A DNA stretch of 64,000 nt, taken from contig OY783195.1 of the NCBI GenBank assembly GCA_963678675.1, positions 19,796,912 to 19,860,911 on the forward strand, given 5' to 3'. Shown here piece after piece: positions 44,705-57,374 of this stretch (positions are counted from its first letter, which is position 1; each line of letters begins with the position of its first letter). This stretch comes from Xiphydria camelus (Eukaryota > Arthropoda > Insecta > Hymenoptera > Xiphydriidae). Both the position numbers and the translations under genes were made by a program. The notes beneath the pieces are model-generated. The model saw nothing but the letters and a program-made list of their open reading frames with translations. It ran no database searches and was not told where the DNA came from.

Positions 44705-47700
44705 GTAAAACAATTTCCAGTGAGGATCTACATATCCTACTTTCACAAGAGTGGATAACATCGAATCTAATATACATAAAAAATAGATCCACACTGACCA
44801 ATCTTCTTTACTCTGAACAATTAATGACTGAAGATGTAATCGATTTCGTGAATAATTATAGAATTTCAAATATTCGCTCAATCCTCCCCTTAATTGAATC
44901 GGTCATTCTGAAAAGGAGCCATCTCCATAGGAATCCAATAGAAGATGGCCCCTTTTCAAAATGTCCTGTTCAATTTAAAGCCTCTTTATGATTATTCTCG
45001 CGATGGTTTTCGAAAATTCTAGACCGAGTACTTTTTCTACCATGGGTCGGCTGTTAGTCGTTAATACGATTTCGTCGTGAGTAGCGAAAACGCGAAGGCA
45101 AACTTCTTATCGCAACGGCGCGGGGCCGCACGACGTTGACTTTATCTTGGCAGTGGGACGGGAAGGTATACGAGGTGCAGAGAGCGAAAAACGGTATTTG
45201 CCAAAAAGGGTGGAACGACTGGTACACCAGAGGCCATCGTCCGATTTTAATCAGGAGTCCGATAAAAAATACACGGTAGTGTAATCTTCGTGGAACGGAG
45301 AATAGCGAGAGAGTGCAGCAAGCGGAGCGCGACTAATGCACGTGGAGTGTACGGAAAAGCGAATATTTAACGAGGAGACGAGACGAGACGAGGGGGTTCG
45401 TAACGCGCGCACGCGACAATTTATGGCCTCTGGTGGAGCATAATACCTGCTGCGTTACAGTCGGTAAAAAAAATCGCGCAACGAATAATTAGACTCATAT
45501 CAGCCGTATTGCTCGATACGCGTACGTATTACATCCGACAAAAAAAATCAGTGGCTTGAGTCTACACTTAATATTTTGCCGCGAGAGCAAATCATCGATT
45601 TATGGAGAAACCGAGGCGAAGGGGTGAATTTAAGCGAATCGGCTACGATGTTTAGTATCCGAGCTGGGCGCTTGCATTCGATGCGGCGGTGGACTACGCG
45701 ACTGTTATCGCGTCATTGGAGCACACGCATGAACACTAGTTGCTCAGATGCGCAGGTAGCCCCGAACGTGACACCTTCTACGCAGAAACTTGACTCACTC
45801 GTGAAATCGGGTCGACTTTCCGCTCGACAATTTTTTATTCACTTTGAACGACTGCGAATTCTTAAAGCTGATCGGACTAAAGGAACTGCTCCCGTTTACT
45901 TGTAGTCGTTCACTCTTTCAGAGGAGATTTGTTTTCAGGAGGGTGGTAAGCGATTACCGCGAAATACACCAATATACTCGTCGGCACGTGATTATTATTC
46001 GGACAGACGTCAGACCACTACTTTGCTAGATGAATACTCGCTACTCGTCACCGTTTTCACAAATTGGCAAATTCGTTCGGTAAGGAGCGCGACACGTTAC
46101 AAAATTAGTGACACAAATATGCACCGATCACAATACAACACCGCCACTTTACGAACACTTTTGGTGTACCTACTCTTCGAAATCGAAATTTTCCGTCGAT
46201 TCGTCGCACCGAGCTGTACGACTTCTCGAAATTACCGTCCTAAATATTTCTTTTTGGTTCAACAAGACACTCGTATCATAAAACACTCATCTACTATATA
46301 ATTCAGAAGCGAATATCACACTAAGAACCTTTTCACGTATGCAGCACTATTGTCGATGACAAACGTTTTTAATGGTGACAATCGCTTTTAGTCTATGCCG
46401 AATAGAGGTACGAATACACGCACATTTGTCAACACGTGCGCCGCAGATGTCGTTTCATGTGAGGAATCAGGAATTTTAGGATTGTCTTTCTATTTTGATT
46501 TTTCAATAATCCTCTCTTCTCTAACACGACTCCTTCTCCACAAAGAACCTCTCGCGGTTATCGCTTCGCACGATCGGGATTTTTTCGCCGAAGATACGAT
46601 CCTTCAGGATCGAGGATTCTCTCACAAAGGGAAACCGCTTCTGAATATAGCTACCACGTGGTCTAATAGCAAGATGCGAAAATCTAATGAGTGATATAGA
46701 CAACAAGAAGTCTACACTCTAACGATCACAATACAGCACGTTCACGATCACTAGGACGGGACGACACGCCGTACGAAACACGAGACAACACTGGTTGAGC
46801 AACCCTCGGCTTGATCCACACCATGCGCCCCGACGCCACCGTCCACCGGGAAATTACATACCCTCCTTCTTCATCCCCCCTTTCCATCACTTCGGAATCG
46901 CCCTATCTCAATATACAGGGAGAACCCCTGCCGGGCCTCTACCGGGTACAAGGGCGTCTTTGCTAGCAGCTCCCCTTATTAGGCTTCCACTCCCGATAGG
47001 AGCAAAGCATTCCCTTCGATGTTCGATCGATCTTCGCTCGAGTTTGGTTTTCCTCGTGCACTTCTCCCATCGTCGTTTCTATCGTATGAGATTCTGAAGG
47101 GCGTATTTTCATTTGCGATACCTATACGTTGAATATTCGGCCTTTGTGCGTTATACAGTTCACAAGGGGGCGAGTCGACGAAATTCTGCATAGTTTTTCC
47201 ATTTCCGAATTTCGAGACTGACGCGCGGTACTTATATATCTAAATTTCTAATATACCATGGGTTTCTGATAATTCAGTCGATCTCGCGACACATGAATAA
47301 TCGTTGTTGCTGTATGCGTAGATATGTATATACGAATTTCTGTCGTCGACAGCGTTAAAAAGGGTGCCCGTTACAATACTCCCTCGTCCATAGGGTTGGT
47401 AAGCTGAGTCATCGCGTCGTGCGATACTCGATCGCGTCATACTATACCACCCCTCCCACGACTCTACTATACGAGTGACGCGCTCATGTGTGCGAACCCC
47501 TGCAATGTATGTACGTACGATGTATATAGGGTAAAGTACGTACACGCACGGGTCCTACTCCCTGAGTTTCTACACCGTCGACCCTTCAACTCTGGCCATG
47601 AAACTCGCGTGAGGCGTCATCATGTCGGTGACCAATATTATACTCCGGAATAATGCTATGCCGTGCATTTGTACGTTGGCTTGATTTTTGTCGTAAAATC

Positions 47701-47803
47701 GCAAATATCGTTGAAATTAATTTTCAAACGAATGCAAGATATACTCGCTCGAAGAGTCAAGGTAATAAAAAATATCAAATTTGCCTGTAAGATATATGTA
47801 TGT
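44705..47803. other. Repeat-poor, CpG-rich region upstream of the Bruno exon
   Basis: 45.0-47.6 kb lacks foldbacks and transposon remnants and is clearly CpG-richer. It has a short GAGACGAGACGAGACGAG run at 45376-45393. Short frames in all phases have no domain. The position and composition fit a promoter and untranslated first exons of the minus-strand Bruno gene; that is inference. Confidence 0.4.
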
Positions 47804-48164
47804 AGGTATACAATCCGGGGCATAACTTACAGGCCAGCGACGCTGGTTGCATATCGGTTAGGGCTACACGTTCGCTGCAGCTTCCTGTAATTTCATGGAA
47901 ATACCGATAGCTCGGAGCAGAACCAAGTGGATCAAGTCAACGAAAGGCATCAACTATTTCACTCTTGATCTAGAATTGAGATGGTTTCACATTCTTGTTC
48001 GCTTTATTTCTAAATAGTCGCGGAAGTGTGTTTTTCGCTTACTCGACCCACTTAGTTCTAATCCTAGCTATCGGTATTACCATAAAATTACAGGAAGCTG
48101 CAGCGAACAGGATGCCCCAACCAATATGCAACCAGCGTCGCTGAGTTATGCCCTGGTTGGTATA
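47804..48164. mobile_element. Foldback MITE
   Basis: Left: GGGGCATAACTTACAGGCC...CAGCGACGCTGGTTGCATAT...GCTGCAGCTTCCTGTAATTT. Right: inverse of the same blocks, ending CCCTGGTTGGTATA. Confidence 0.8.
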
Positions 48165-48329
48165 AACTAATCCTACCAGATCTAATCATCAATGTACTCA
48201 CCTATCTTATAGAAAAATTTGATCGTTTCTTATTGCGTTACCAACTAATTTTAGCTCTTTGAACGAGTAACGTTTATTCATACCCACATAGCACATCAAC
48301 TTCCGTAAGAAGACCATAAGACTTCCATA

Positions 48330-48645
48330 ATAGACACTTTAAGCATGTTCTAAATTTTAAACGTATCCGTATACGCATCAGTCTGCGCATGCGCAAAATA
48401 GATACGGTGGTCCCGATGCGTTACGTTGCCCGTATCGTTACGGGCCTACCGTCGTATCCCTATCCGAACACGTATCCTGTCGCGTATGGTTAGAAAGTCT
48501 GACGTCTCATCGCTTTCGGTTTCGTATACGTATGGGTCGATTGATGCTTGCTTAAACGGTTATTTTGCGGCCAACCTAAGTCGATAAGTTTACGGATACG
48601 GATAGGGATACGGAGAAAATTTTAGGGTTTGCTTAAAGTGTCTAT
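48330..48645. mobile_element. MITE, ends ATAGACACTTTAAGCA
   Basis: ATAGACACTTTAAGCA...TTTTAAACGTATCCGTA is mirrored by GGATACGG...TTTAGGGTTTGCTTAAAGTG and TCTAT. The interior is CpG-rich with TATCCGTATACG-like words. Confidence 0.8.
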
Positions 48646-48786
48646 TGTTTTCCATAGGACTCCCACGACGGAACTCCATAGGAATATGCTTAATGACCAC
48701 TATTTCGAATTCCAAAGGATTTCCATTCTTGATGTTCTTCGGAAGTCTTACATAGGTATAATATGGAAGTCTATAATGGAAATTAG

Positions 48787-48995
48787 GTAGAATAAGATGG
48801 CGATTTTCAAAAAGTTATCTAAATGTAATACAAAATGTATAACTAATGTCTGTCCTAAAGAGGCTACCTATTTTTCGGATATCTTAAAGGTACTTTAAAG
48901 GTATCCGAAAAATAAATTGCATTTCGGACAGATATTATTTATCAATTTTTTGTATTACATTTAGATGACTTTTAAAAAATCCCCATCTTGTTCTA
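48787..48995. mobile_element. Short foldback with AAGATGG / CCATCTTG ends
   Basis: TAGAATAAGATGGCGATTTT is mirrored by AAAATCCCCATCTTGTTCTA. The inner arms carry TTATCTAAATGTAATACAAA and its inverse. Confidence 0.8.
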
Positions 48996-49411
48996 TCTGG
49001 ACGTGTAAAGAGGTAAGAGGCAAAATTAAAAAGAAAATGGAAATAGACTTTGTTGAATGAATGAGTATGGAGATAGGGAAGAGTCAATCTGTAACGTTAG
49101 GCTGAATTGAATGGTATGAAAAGATATATGAGTACTTATATAAGAGAGTTCAAAGGGTGGCGAAGACGGGGTAAAAGGTCGTTTAAGAGACAGATAGAAG
49201 GAACGAGGGGAAGTAGGTTGATAAAGCGCGAAAATAATTATACACTTTCGTAAGAAACTAAAGAAAGTTTAATACTATGTGTTTAGTTTTAAGTTTATAC
49301 ATAACAGTTCTATATATCAGAGATGAAATATACAATTGGACTATTGTTGGATTAGGTTATTTCACGATAAAATGAGATATAATTATTATTGTATTGAAAA
49401 GAGTCCATCAT
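48996..49411. other. AT-rich spacer
   Basis: Nothing recognised. Confidence 0.4.
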
Positions 49412-49797
49412 CTTCTCCGTTAGTCCATAACCCTGGGTAACCGTAACACGCAGGCAAACCTTAACTTGATTATGGGTATTGGGGCTGAGAGTTGCAACTC
49501 CAGAAAGGACGAGCCTCGTGCGACCACCAAGAATCTGCTTGGCAGCGCCGAAAATATATTTGTTGAAGACTGGAGTCTCGTAATCTCTCTTAATCCACTG
49601 CAGCTGGTACTGATACACGAAATTGAAGAGAGCTTGTTTGAAGGATCCGGATGTTGTCCTTTTTGTTAATTCCTTTCGAGATACGATCTAGAATCAGCGG
49701 TATTGCAGTAAGGTAGGTAGAATAAAGAACCGAAGCATCGCCCTCCAATGCTTTCTGGATCTTGCTGCTAGAGTCTATCTATGGTGAGGGAGTAAGC
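49412..49797 (-). pseudogene. Long-chain acyl-CoA synthetase (Acsl3/4-like) pseudogene fragment
   Basis: Minus strand, in two main frames: SSSKIQKALEGDASVLYSTY then LTAIPLILDRISKGIN, and, after a frameshift near 49685, FKQALFNFVYQYQLQWIKRD, FNKYIFGAAKQILGGRTRLV, LSGVATLSPNTHNQV and TQGYGLTE. Intact enzymes have LSGGAPLSP and GYGLTET in this ATP/AMP-binding part. Here Gly-Ala-Pro is Val-Ala-Thr and the sequence degenerates after GLTE. Another frameshift lies near 49785. About 130 codons without an intron and multiple lesions suggest a dead copy, perhaps retro-derived, though one exon of a decayed gene is possible. Confidence 0.75.
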
Positions 49798-49802
49798 TGA
49801 GT

Positions 49803-49858
49803 GAGGGGGGAGGGGGGAGGGGGGAGGGGGGAGGGGGGAGGGAGGGGGGAGGGAGGGG
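49803..49858. repeat. (GGGGGGA)n-type G-rich minisatellite
   Basis: Seven or eight irregular GGGGGGA/GGGGGA units directly next to the Acsl fragment. Could form G-quadruplexes. Confidence 0.9.
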
Positions 49859-50617
49859 TGTAGCCAATGGAAACGTCGTTCAAGATCTGTTGACTACTAT
49901 TAGCTGCAGCTGCACTTCTTTCAGAACATTTTTGTTTTCTAGAATGAAATATTTAAATATATAATACAATATTTTAAATACGTAAACCGCGTAGTTTAAA
50001 TGTGATATTATATTTACTGTTTGAATGTATCATTAGCCCCCCCCCCCTATTTAAAAAAGAGCTGACTATTTTCTTCATATCTTCCTCTAAGATATGAAAA
50101 GTACGAAATCTGAAAAAGTTTCATTGGTTTAAAATAGAATCAGGAGCCCTCGAAGCCAAGAATAAAAATAACAAGCCGAAAGAAAGATTATATTTACTCC
50201 GCGTATACTTTGTACGTTTAAAGCGGTCCTAAATTCTCGGGAACTATACTGTAAAAAATTGCAAAACCATATTCATTAACATGAATTTGCACCTCCTACG
50301 AAAAAGTACTACTGCTCTGAACACAGGGGAAATATTACAGCTAACTGCTACCAAAATATTACAGCAATTTTGTGTGGTATTTTGAAACCACAGTCCCCCC
50401 CCCCCCCCCCCATAATCCTGGAAAGTATTACTGGCATGTATAATACTACTGGCAAAACTATTACCATATTGCTACTGTCAAACTACTGCTAAAATAGTAT
50501 TGTCAATTCCCATTTAAATTAATTGAGGCATTTACAAGAATTAATGAACAATATACTTAGCATTTATAAAGGTACACAAAACAATACACATTTATATTTA
50601 TACCTCTCACCCAAAGA
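49859..50617. other. Intergenic with C-runs
   Basis: C runs at about 50037-50047 and 50394-50411. No gene is recognised. Confidence 0.5.
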
Positions 50618-51004
50618 ACTCTCAAACCTCTGACCCAGAGGGAAACCCTATATTCATTAATAAATTATGGATATAATGTAATTGATTCTATTGAAATCCG
50701 TTAAAAATTTACGGAGAAATTAATTATTAAAAAGTAATTAATATTTTTTATTTATTCGGCATTGATGACGTCATATCAAGGCTCATGAAGATAATCGTAA
50801 TTGCTATCGTTATTATAAACATTATCTTCATGAGCCTCGGTATGACGTCATCAATGCCGAACAAATTCAAAATATTAATTACTTTTTAATAATTAATTTC
50901 TCCGTAAATTTTTAACGGATTTCAATAGAATCAATTACATTATATCCGTAATTTATTAATGAATATAGGGTTTTCCTCTGGGTCAGAGGTTTGAGAACAC
51001 TCCG
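50618..51004. mobile_element. Foldback MITE, family F2, copy 3 (intact)
   Basis: Arms mirror each other with TCAAACCTCTGACCCAGAGG outermost and TGACGTCATATCAAGGCTCA innermost. The best-preserved copy of the family in the window. Confidence 0.88.
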
Positions 51005-51336
51005 TAAATAAAACTTTGAGGGTTCCTTTTCTTTTTTTAAATGCATAAATGAATACAAATATAAACGCTTATTGTTTCATATGACTTTATAAATGTATAT
51101 AAAAATGTAGTATTATTAATTCGTATAAATATATAGCCTCAATTAATTTAAATTAGAGAAATTGACAATAATATATTTGCAACAGTACTTAACAGTAGTA
51201 TACTTACTTGGCCATATAGTAATCGTATATAATAATAAATGTTACCAAAAAAAATTATATCACTATTATTATTGAAAAAATACTTTTTGGAAATTTATTT
51301 CCGTTTTTAAAAGTTTAGTTTACTCTTATATACGTA

Positions 51337-51577
51337 TAAGGTAAGATGGGGTAAGAGCGTACAAAAAAATAGACGGGGCAAGTGCCTCATATCAATTTTT
51401 ATTCAAGTTTCTTAACGAATGGTGCTGCCATCTTTAATTTGTAATTTTTGGTGAGTACGTATGTTAATTAAGCTGTTTTTCTAATCTAAGAGATATTTCC
51501 GAAGTTGCTAACCAAAATTATTGTTTTTGTTGATATGTTGATATTTTTCTGGTACGCTCTTACCCCACCTTACCTTA
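51337..51577. mobile_element. MITE, ends TAAGGTAAGATGGGGTAAGA
   Basis: TAAGGTAAGATGGGGTAAGA then GCGTAC is mirrored by GTACGCTCTTACCCCACCTT then ACCTTA; 241 bp, non-coding. Confidence 0.85.
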
Positions 51578-51630
51578 GTCCATTCGCGATATCAGACTTA
51601 ATATGTGACACCTCGGAAAATATATGAACG

Positions 51631-52711
51631 GCCCAGTAGAAAAACGATGAGGGTCCACTTTTTTTCGAAATCGACATTTTAGCGGCATCTGTTAGCTTGT
51701 AACATAAAGAATCGACACAACAAACCTTATAGGGGACAAACATTAAAATTCCACTAAAAACTGCGTTTGAAAATACGTAGCACAGTGGAAAAACGATGAG
51801 ACTCCCACGCGCTCGAGGAAGAACGATGAGGTTCCTTCTCTCCAGCCAGCGATTATTAAATGGTCTCCGGCGTTCTCTGTTTTCATTGTTTTCGGCCTGT
51901 TTTCTGTGCTTGAACGCAATAGTATTATTGTTAGCTGTTATAAAGTTCGCTGTTGTTTATTTCTTAATACGTATTAAACTTAAGGTGGGTTTATATAGAG
52001 ATTTAATTTAATTTTAGCGTACTGATAGGAAGTGAAATAAGTTATAATAAGTCAAAGTGTGAATTGTCTGACATAGCAAACAGTGTACTTAGTGCAATTT
52101 CAGTGCATTAATTAATATCAACAATTAGTTTGAATTAAATCTTAAATTACGGCAGCTGTATAAATGCTATCATCTAAAACCATTAGGTTAACTTTAAATG
52201 TTAAATTAAATTAAATCTCTGTATAAACCCACCTTTATTCTAATTAAATCATCATTGTTGGCAGTGTTGAACAATTACAATGGAAGACGATGAGTAATGC
52301 GGGAACTTTTTACTACATGGATGAAAGTTTTAGTCTTTAGTAACAATGTAGTAGATATTTTGACAGTTATAATGTGTGAATGTTCATGAATATATTCAGT
52401 TTCGTTTTTCACATTACATATTCTTTATTTTTGACAATATATAATCACTTAGCTTTAATTTTGAATCTCTATATCTTTGAAGTGAATAAAAATGTTGAGT
52501 ATACATGATGTTTTTATTCGTGCCTGGATTCAAAATGAGGTTCTAATGAATTTTTGATCGAGAAAATTACCCAAAAAGAACTCTAAATGTCATTAAAATT
52601 ATTGTTTCAAACATTGATTTAGAAGCTATTTCACCAGTAGTTGTGAAACTTTAACTTTCGTTTTTCTCGACTTCTTAAGAAATGGACCCTCATCGTTTTT
52701 CCACTGGACCC
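51631..52711. mobile_element. Element with ACGATGAGGGTCCA ends, holding a nested MITE
   Basis: Left GCCCAGTAGAAAAACGATGA then GGGTCCA; the right end is the inverse. GTGGAAAAACGATGAG and GAAGAACGATGAGG repeat at 51786 and 51820. A second MITE, 51981-52237, is nested inside with ends TAAGGTGGGTTTATATAGAG and ATTTAATTTAA. Confidence 0.8.
51981..52237. mobile_element. Nested 257-bp MITE, ends TAAGGTGGGTTTATA
   Basis: GGTGGGTTTATATAGAGATT is mirrored by AATCTCTGTATAAACCCACC. Lies wholly inside the 51631-52711 element, so it is the younger of the two. Confidence 0.85.
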
Positions 52712-54087
52712 TTCATATAATCCGTAGTCACGAACACGTAATCGAACACATGAGTTTCCGTAATGAAAGTGATATTTCCCTCAAGAAATGTTGTCATTCA
52801 GAAAAACGTATTACTTAGCATAGAGGCTCATTATAGGAATACGTAACACTATTCGAGAGAATGTTATTCCTATATAGTAAAAATATATTAAGATTATTGT
52901 AATATGATAAAACTTCTGTCTTCGACATTAGTGTCATTTCTGGAACCACGGAAAATCCGGTGAAGCGGTTAGTGAAGTATCGCGAACTTGTATCATCGCG
53001 GGAACCTCACGAATAACGATAAAATATCAAGTGATATCGTACCTCGACATACATTCATTTTTTTAATTTTTACAATAATTGAGAAATTGTCTATTGAAGT
53101 AGGCATATAATTGAAATAAATACATGTGGATAAGAATGATATAACTTTACGTTTTGTCGATGGTTCTTCAGTAATGAATGTACAGGACTGGACGAGATGA
53201 CACTTTCGGGCGGTAAACGAACCGGCGGGTAGGCGGGTTCACGCATAGGGAGTTATCGCGCTAAATTCAATTTGAGTAAACGGTAAGGTCAAAAATGACT
53301 TTCAATATTTTGTACACAAATGTGTACCGAGGGTTCGAAGAGGATATTTAGGTTAGGAGTATCCAAAATTAATTCGTCTTCGTCACTCCTGAAGTCACTC
53401 GTTAACTTCGCGGCACAGGTGCGTATTTGGGGAACACAAACAACCACTGAGCCACTGAGCAGGTACAGGTTATGATTTTTGATTCTGTATAGATTTATTG
53501 GCAAGTTACAATGCTCGATTAGACGTCAATAATTTCGGCGCCTAGAGATCCATGCAGTTCGGTTACCGATCAATAGATGGCCGTACTAACGGCAAGACCA
53601 TTAGTCCACATTTGAATTAAGCTCCACCCAATCTCGAAGCCTTAAGCGGAACACCCAGTATATAGGAATATGCGGTAAAAATATCAATTTCTTTTCACTC
53701 GAAATTACTACTGAGCGCATTTATCGGAGTAGATTGCTGCAGATACCATTTCCTTCGTATATTATTGCATTTGCTGCAAACTGCAGCTCGAAGTAGTTTC
53801 ACGTCATCACATATGCAATTTACATTCTCTGTGATAATTACACGTGTAGTACTAATGACTGACTATAATCCACTCTATATGGTAACCACAAATGTAACGC
53901 TTGTAATTTGCTTCTTTGCGAATTATTTTACGATTTTTTTTTCACTGCCAAAAGTGCCAAAGCAAAAACCGTCCTCGTCAGTTTGGACACTCATGACAAA
54001 AAATAACTAAGTATATATCGTACGAATTTTGGTTACTAATCAATCGAAAGAGTGGAATTTGCTCTTTATAATGTACTTACTGCTTTT
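52712..54087. other. Intergenic, no recognised feature
   Basis: Unremarkable AT-rich sequence with short unsupported frames. Confidence 0.45.
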
Positions 54088-54283
54088 AACCTTTAGAGGA
54101 CATTTTAACCTAAAGGGACCACCCCCATCCTCTAATGGTTAAATGTATACCAATTTGATGGTATTTCAAGATTACGTTAAAAATTTCATATTTTCCGCTT
54201 TGGTTCTACTCGATATAACTATGAAAAATTATCGAAACCTTTCAAACTCAACGACATCTTTAAGTGTAGAGTCTCCCGATTAA

Positions 54284-54531
54284 CCCTTTCGTTACGGGTG
54301 CCAACTATAGTCGGCGTTCGCGAAATATGTAAATAACTTAATATTCATACAATATACTCATTTTCATGTTTTTCATATAATACGATGAAACAGTTGTTAT
54401 GTAGCTCTTCAAAAAGTGTAGGTACATATAAGACAATCACAAAGTGGCGTCGAAAGACGTAAGTCCGAACATCGAATACTACCGACGTGCAAAGTATACA
54501 CTTCGCGGTGCGGGCTGCCGTAAGGAAAGGG
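54284..54531. mobile_element. piggyBac-type MITE, TTAA-flanked, 248 bp
   Basis: TTAA at 54280-54283 and 54532-54535. Ends CCCTTTCGTTACGGGTGCC and, read inward from the right, CCCTTTCCTTACGGCAGCC. A 56-bp miniature (about 54088-54143) with CCTTTAGAGG / CCTCTAATGG ends between TTAA words lies just upstream. Confidence 0.75.
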
Positions 54532-54544
54532 TTAAAATGAGTAT

Positions 54545-55430
54545 GTACCTGAAAAAATATCTAGGATTTTTATTTCGATATGTCCTACTTGTTTGAATCG
54601 ACCAAAATGATAATCACCCGGGGCCAGGTCTGGAGAATACTCTAGGTGCGGAAGAACTTCCCATTCAAGCTCCATCAATATTTCTTTCACGGATTTAGCA
54701 ACATGAGGCCGAGTGTTGTCGCGAAGAAGAATCACTTTTCAACGATTCGATGCAATTAATGGTCTTTTTTGCATCAAATTATCATTTAAACGCTCCAATT
54801 GTTATTGATAACGTTCGGTAGTAATTGTTTCATTCGGTTTCAACAGCTCAAAAAACGGCACCTTCCATATCCCACCAAATTGAAAGCATTGTGACCGTGG
54901 ATATTTCGTTTTGGTATCGACGCTGATGGTTGGGCAGGATCAACCCATGATTTTTTGCGTTTCTGGTTGTCGAAATAAATCCATTTCTCGTCACTGATTA
55001 CGATACGCCATAAAAAAAAACTTTTCTTTTTATGCTTTGCAAGCAAAGAAATCGAGATGTTCAGACAATTAACAATGGCATTTTCGATCAATTCATGTGG
55101 CAGCCACTTTCCTTCTTTTTGAATCTTCCCACGGCATGTAAACGTTGTGAAATTGTAGATTTATCGACTTCAAACTGTTGAGCAAATTCTTTGACCGTTT
55201 CAGTAGGGTTTTCTTCCAATAGAGCTTGCAATTGTTCATCTTCGAACTTCTTTATTTGATTTGGTCGTTGTTTGTCGTGAACATCAGTTTCCACTTTTGA
55301 AGCGACGAAACCAGTCCCTACATACTGTTTCTGATGGAGCAGATTCAGCGTACGTTTACACAAGTAATCGATGAGTTGCAGGAACACTTTTAAAAAAATC
55401 AAAGTAGTGTAGAAGTACACATCGAAAAAA
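54545..55430 (-). pseudogene. mariner transposase, frameshifted and 3'-truncated
   Basis: Minus strand, several frames: ETVCRDWFRRFKSGN, then FEDEQLQALLEENPTETVKE and VDKSTISQRLHAVGRFKK (HTH pair), then RIVISDEKWIYFDNQKRKKS (first Asp; WVDPAQPS follows), LLKPNET, VILLRDNTRPHVAKSVK (second Asp) and HLEYSPDLAPGDYHFGRFKQ (third Asp, DD34D layout). The DEKW, DN-RPH and YSPDLAP-DYH signatures are diagnostic of mariner. Frameshifts occur near 55100-55300 and 54860, with in-frame stops near 54760. It ends after FKQ. Clear inverted ends were not found. Confidence 0.85.
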
Positions 55431-57374
55431 CAACTTGTCGCATTCCATTTTTTTTGGTTATAGACATAGACTTATATTAACCGAACATGGCAGTTTAATC
55501 ACTGAATCTTAATGACAAATGTCCATAATTGAAAGTGATACAAGAAGTATTAGTCACTGCGCACGACATAAGTAATTAGAGCCATCTACGGGAGAACAGC
55601 GTCTTTCAATGCAACCTCCTAATATTTCGAGTATAATTATGTGAATGTCAAGCACGTCATCTAGCAATTCTCGAGTGAAGTCTTATCTCAACTGTTAATT
55701 GATAATGGGTCGGTAAATGACCGAATGTGTACGCATAGCTTCACGGGTCCCGCTAGTTTTTAATAATTCTCTGTTTTCAAAACTCAATCATTGATCTTAA
55801 ACACTTGTAATCAAATTTCACTATTAACGAAAAACCAGCAGTCTTTCGCGGTTAGGTCAAAGACTTTGGTCTGTCTTGCACTGTCAGCTAGCAAATATAG
55901 GGAAAAAGTCTAGCTTAAACCCATTCGGCATACCGTAGGTAATTCCGTATACCTATTCTTTATGCATCTGTGCCTACATATTCCGTACGCATTCCGCTTA
56001 CAGATATCAGTATAATATGTATATATACATATTCCTTGCTAGCTGATTAATAATCCTACGTCCACTGCTTAGGAAGCTGGATGCAGCTGCACTTGAATCT
56101 TGAATACCAATAATCCGAGTAGTATGTAACAAACGCTGGAAATTATGACATTTCGGCAGAGCAGGAAGAGACAAAATAATTTTCTGTTTTCATCTCTTCC
56201 TCTTTTTCTGAAGATTTGCCTTGATGCAGAAATTAGTTAATGTGCAATCATTGAGTAAAAACACACACTTTCTAGGAAACCAGTCCGCTCTATCGTCATA
56301 CTGCTCACATCAACACATTGAGAGTTTTTTTCTATCGTCGACTTATGGTGCATAATTAGATTGCTTAATTAATCCATATTTTTTATATTATTTGGAGGAG
56401 AATAGATGCCAACCTAATATCATCTACCATTCCTCGCATGTCACTCAAGCATCGTCCTCAGACGGTGAGTTGTTATAAAGTAAATTTATCGCGAAAGTTG
56501 TATTTTCCCCGGCTGTCACTATATGTATCTAAATGCCAATATCTCTCATAAGTAGGACAAAATCGAAAGAGGAGCGCAATCGCAAATTTTCCATCCAGCT
56601 GGCCAATCGAATCGTGAAGCTTTGCACCCGAGCAATATGTTCCAGTGTGAAACGATGGGTCAAAAATTTACTACCGCGATGGTTCTTTCTTAACTTTACC
56701 TCCGTCCTAAATTTTTCCGCTCACCTAGAAAACGCGTCGATGCCAAAAGAGTCGAAGTGTTTATTTTTTTTTACGGGTGAGATGAAAAACGTACTCGGGT
56801 ACCGTGATTTATGCCGAGCTTCCTTAGCGAATATCTCGGTCGCCGGTACCAATATATGCGTCCGCAACTTTATGCAGACTCCCAAAAAAGTACTACCGTA
56901 TTTCGCGCATACTCTAGAAGCGCTGCCGGCAATAATTCACACATGGAGGATACTCTTACCTCCACGATCCCTGCGCCATGAATACCAGCGTATCGCCATC
57001 AGTATCGGACGTCGAGTATGTGCACGCCCACTCCCGCTTGTATAAACGTGTGTAAACGTAGCATAACTCACAGTAAGTTCCAGCCCACTTGTGCCGTGTA
57101 AATTATTAAGCATGTGTTGCCTCTTTGCCTCCTCGCACGAGTTGATCTATATGGCGCGAGAGGCTTCCACCCCCTCTCCCTCCTCTTCTTCTATCAACCT
57201 CACCCTCTTCCTCCTCTCTCTATACTATGAGGTACCATTGTAATGTTACATAATATGATGCAATGCGATCTAATTGTAAGTGAACTTTTGCCAAGCTGAG
57301 AGTGCATGCATATTAGGTTCATCGCTAAGTAACTCTGGCGCTGAGTATATCCTATTGGCTCTCGAACCCGCACA
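55431..57374. other. Intergenic; second copy of a dispersed repeat, no gene recognised
   Basis: 55836-55935 is copy 2 of the repeat at 2722-2902. A 170-codon plus frame at 56533-57045 has no recognisable domain. A pyrimidine-rich tract lies at 57165-57225. Confidence 0.4.

Noticed and set aside
44563..44991. 142-codon plus-strand open frame
   Set aside because: It starts at a non-ATG codon and crosses the right inverted end and TA flank of the pogo-like element at 44702, so it cannot be an old conserved gene; no domain recognised.
56533..57045. 170-codon plus-strand open frame
   Set aside because: Longest unexplained frame in its region, but composition is basic and irregular, there is no motif or splice context, and nothing supports it as a gene.
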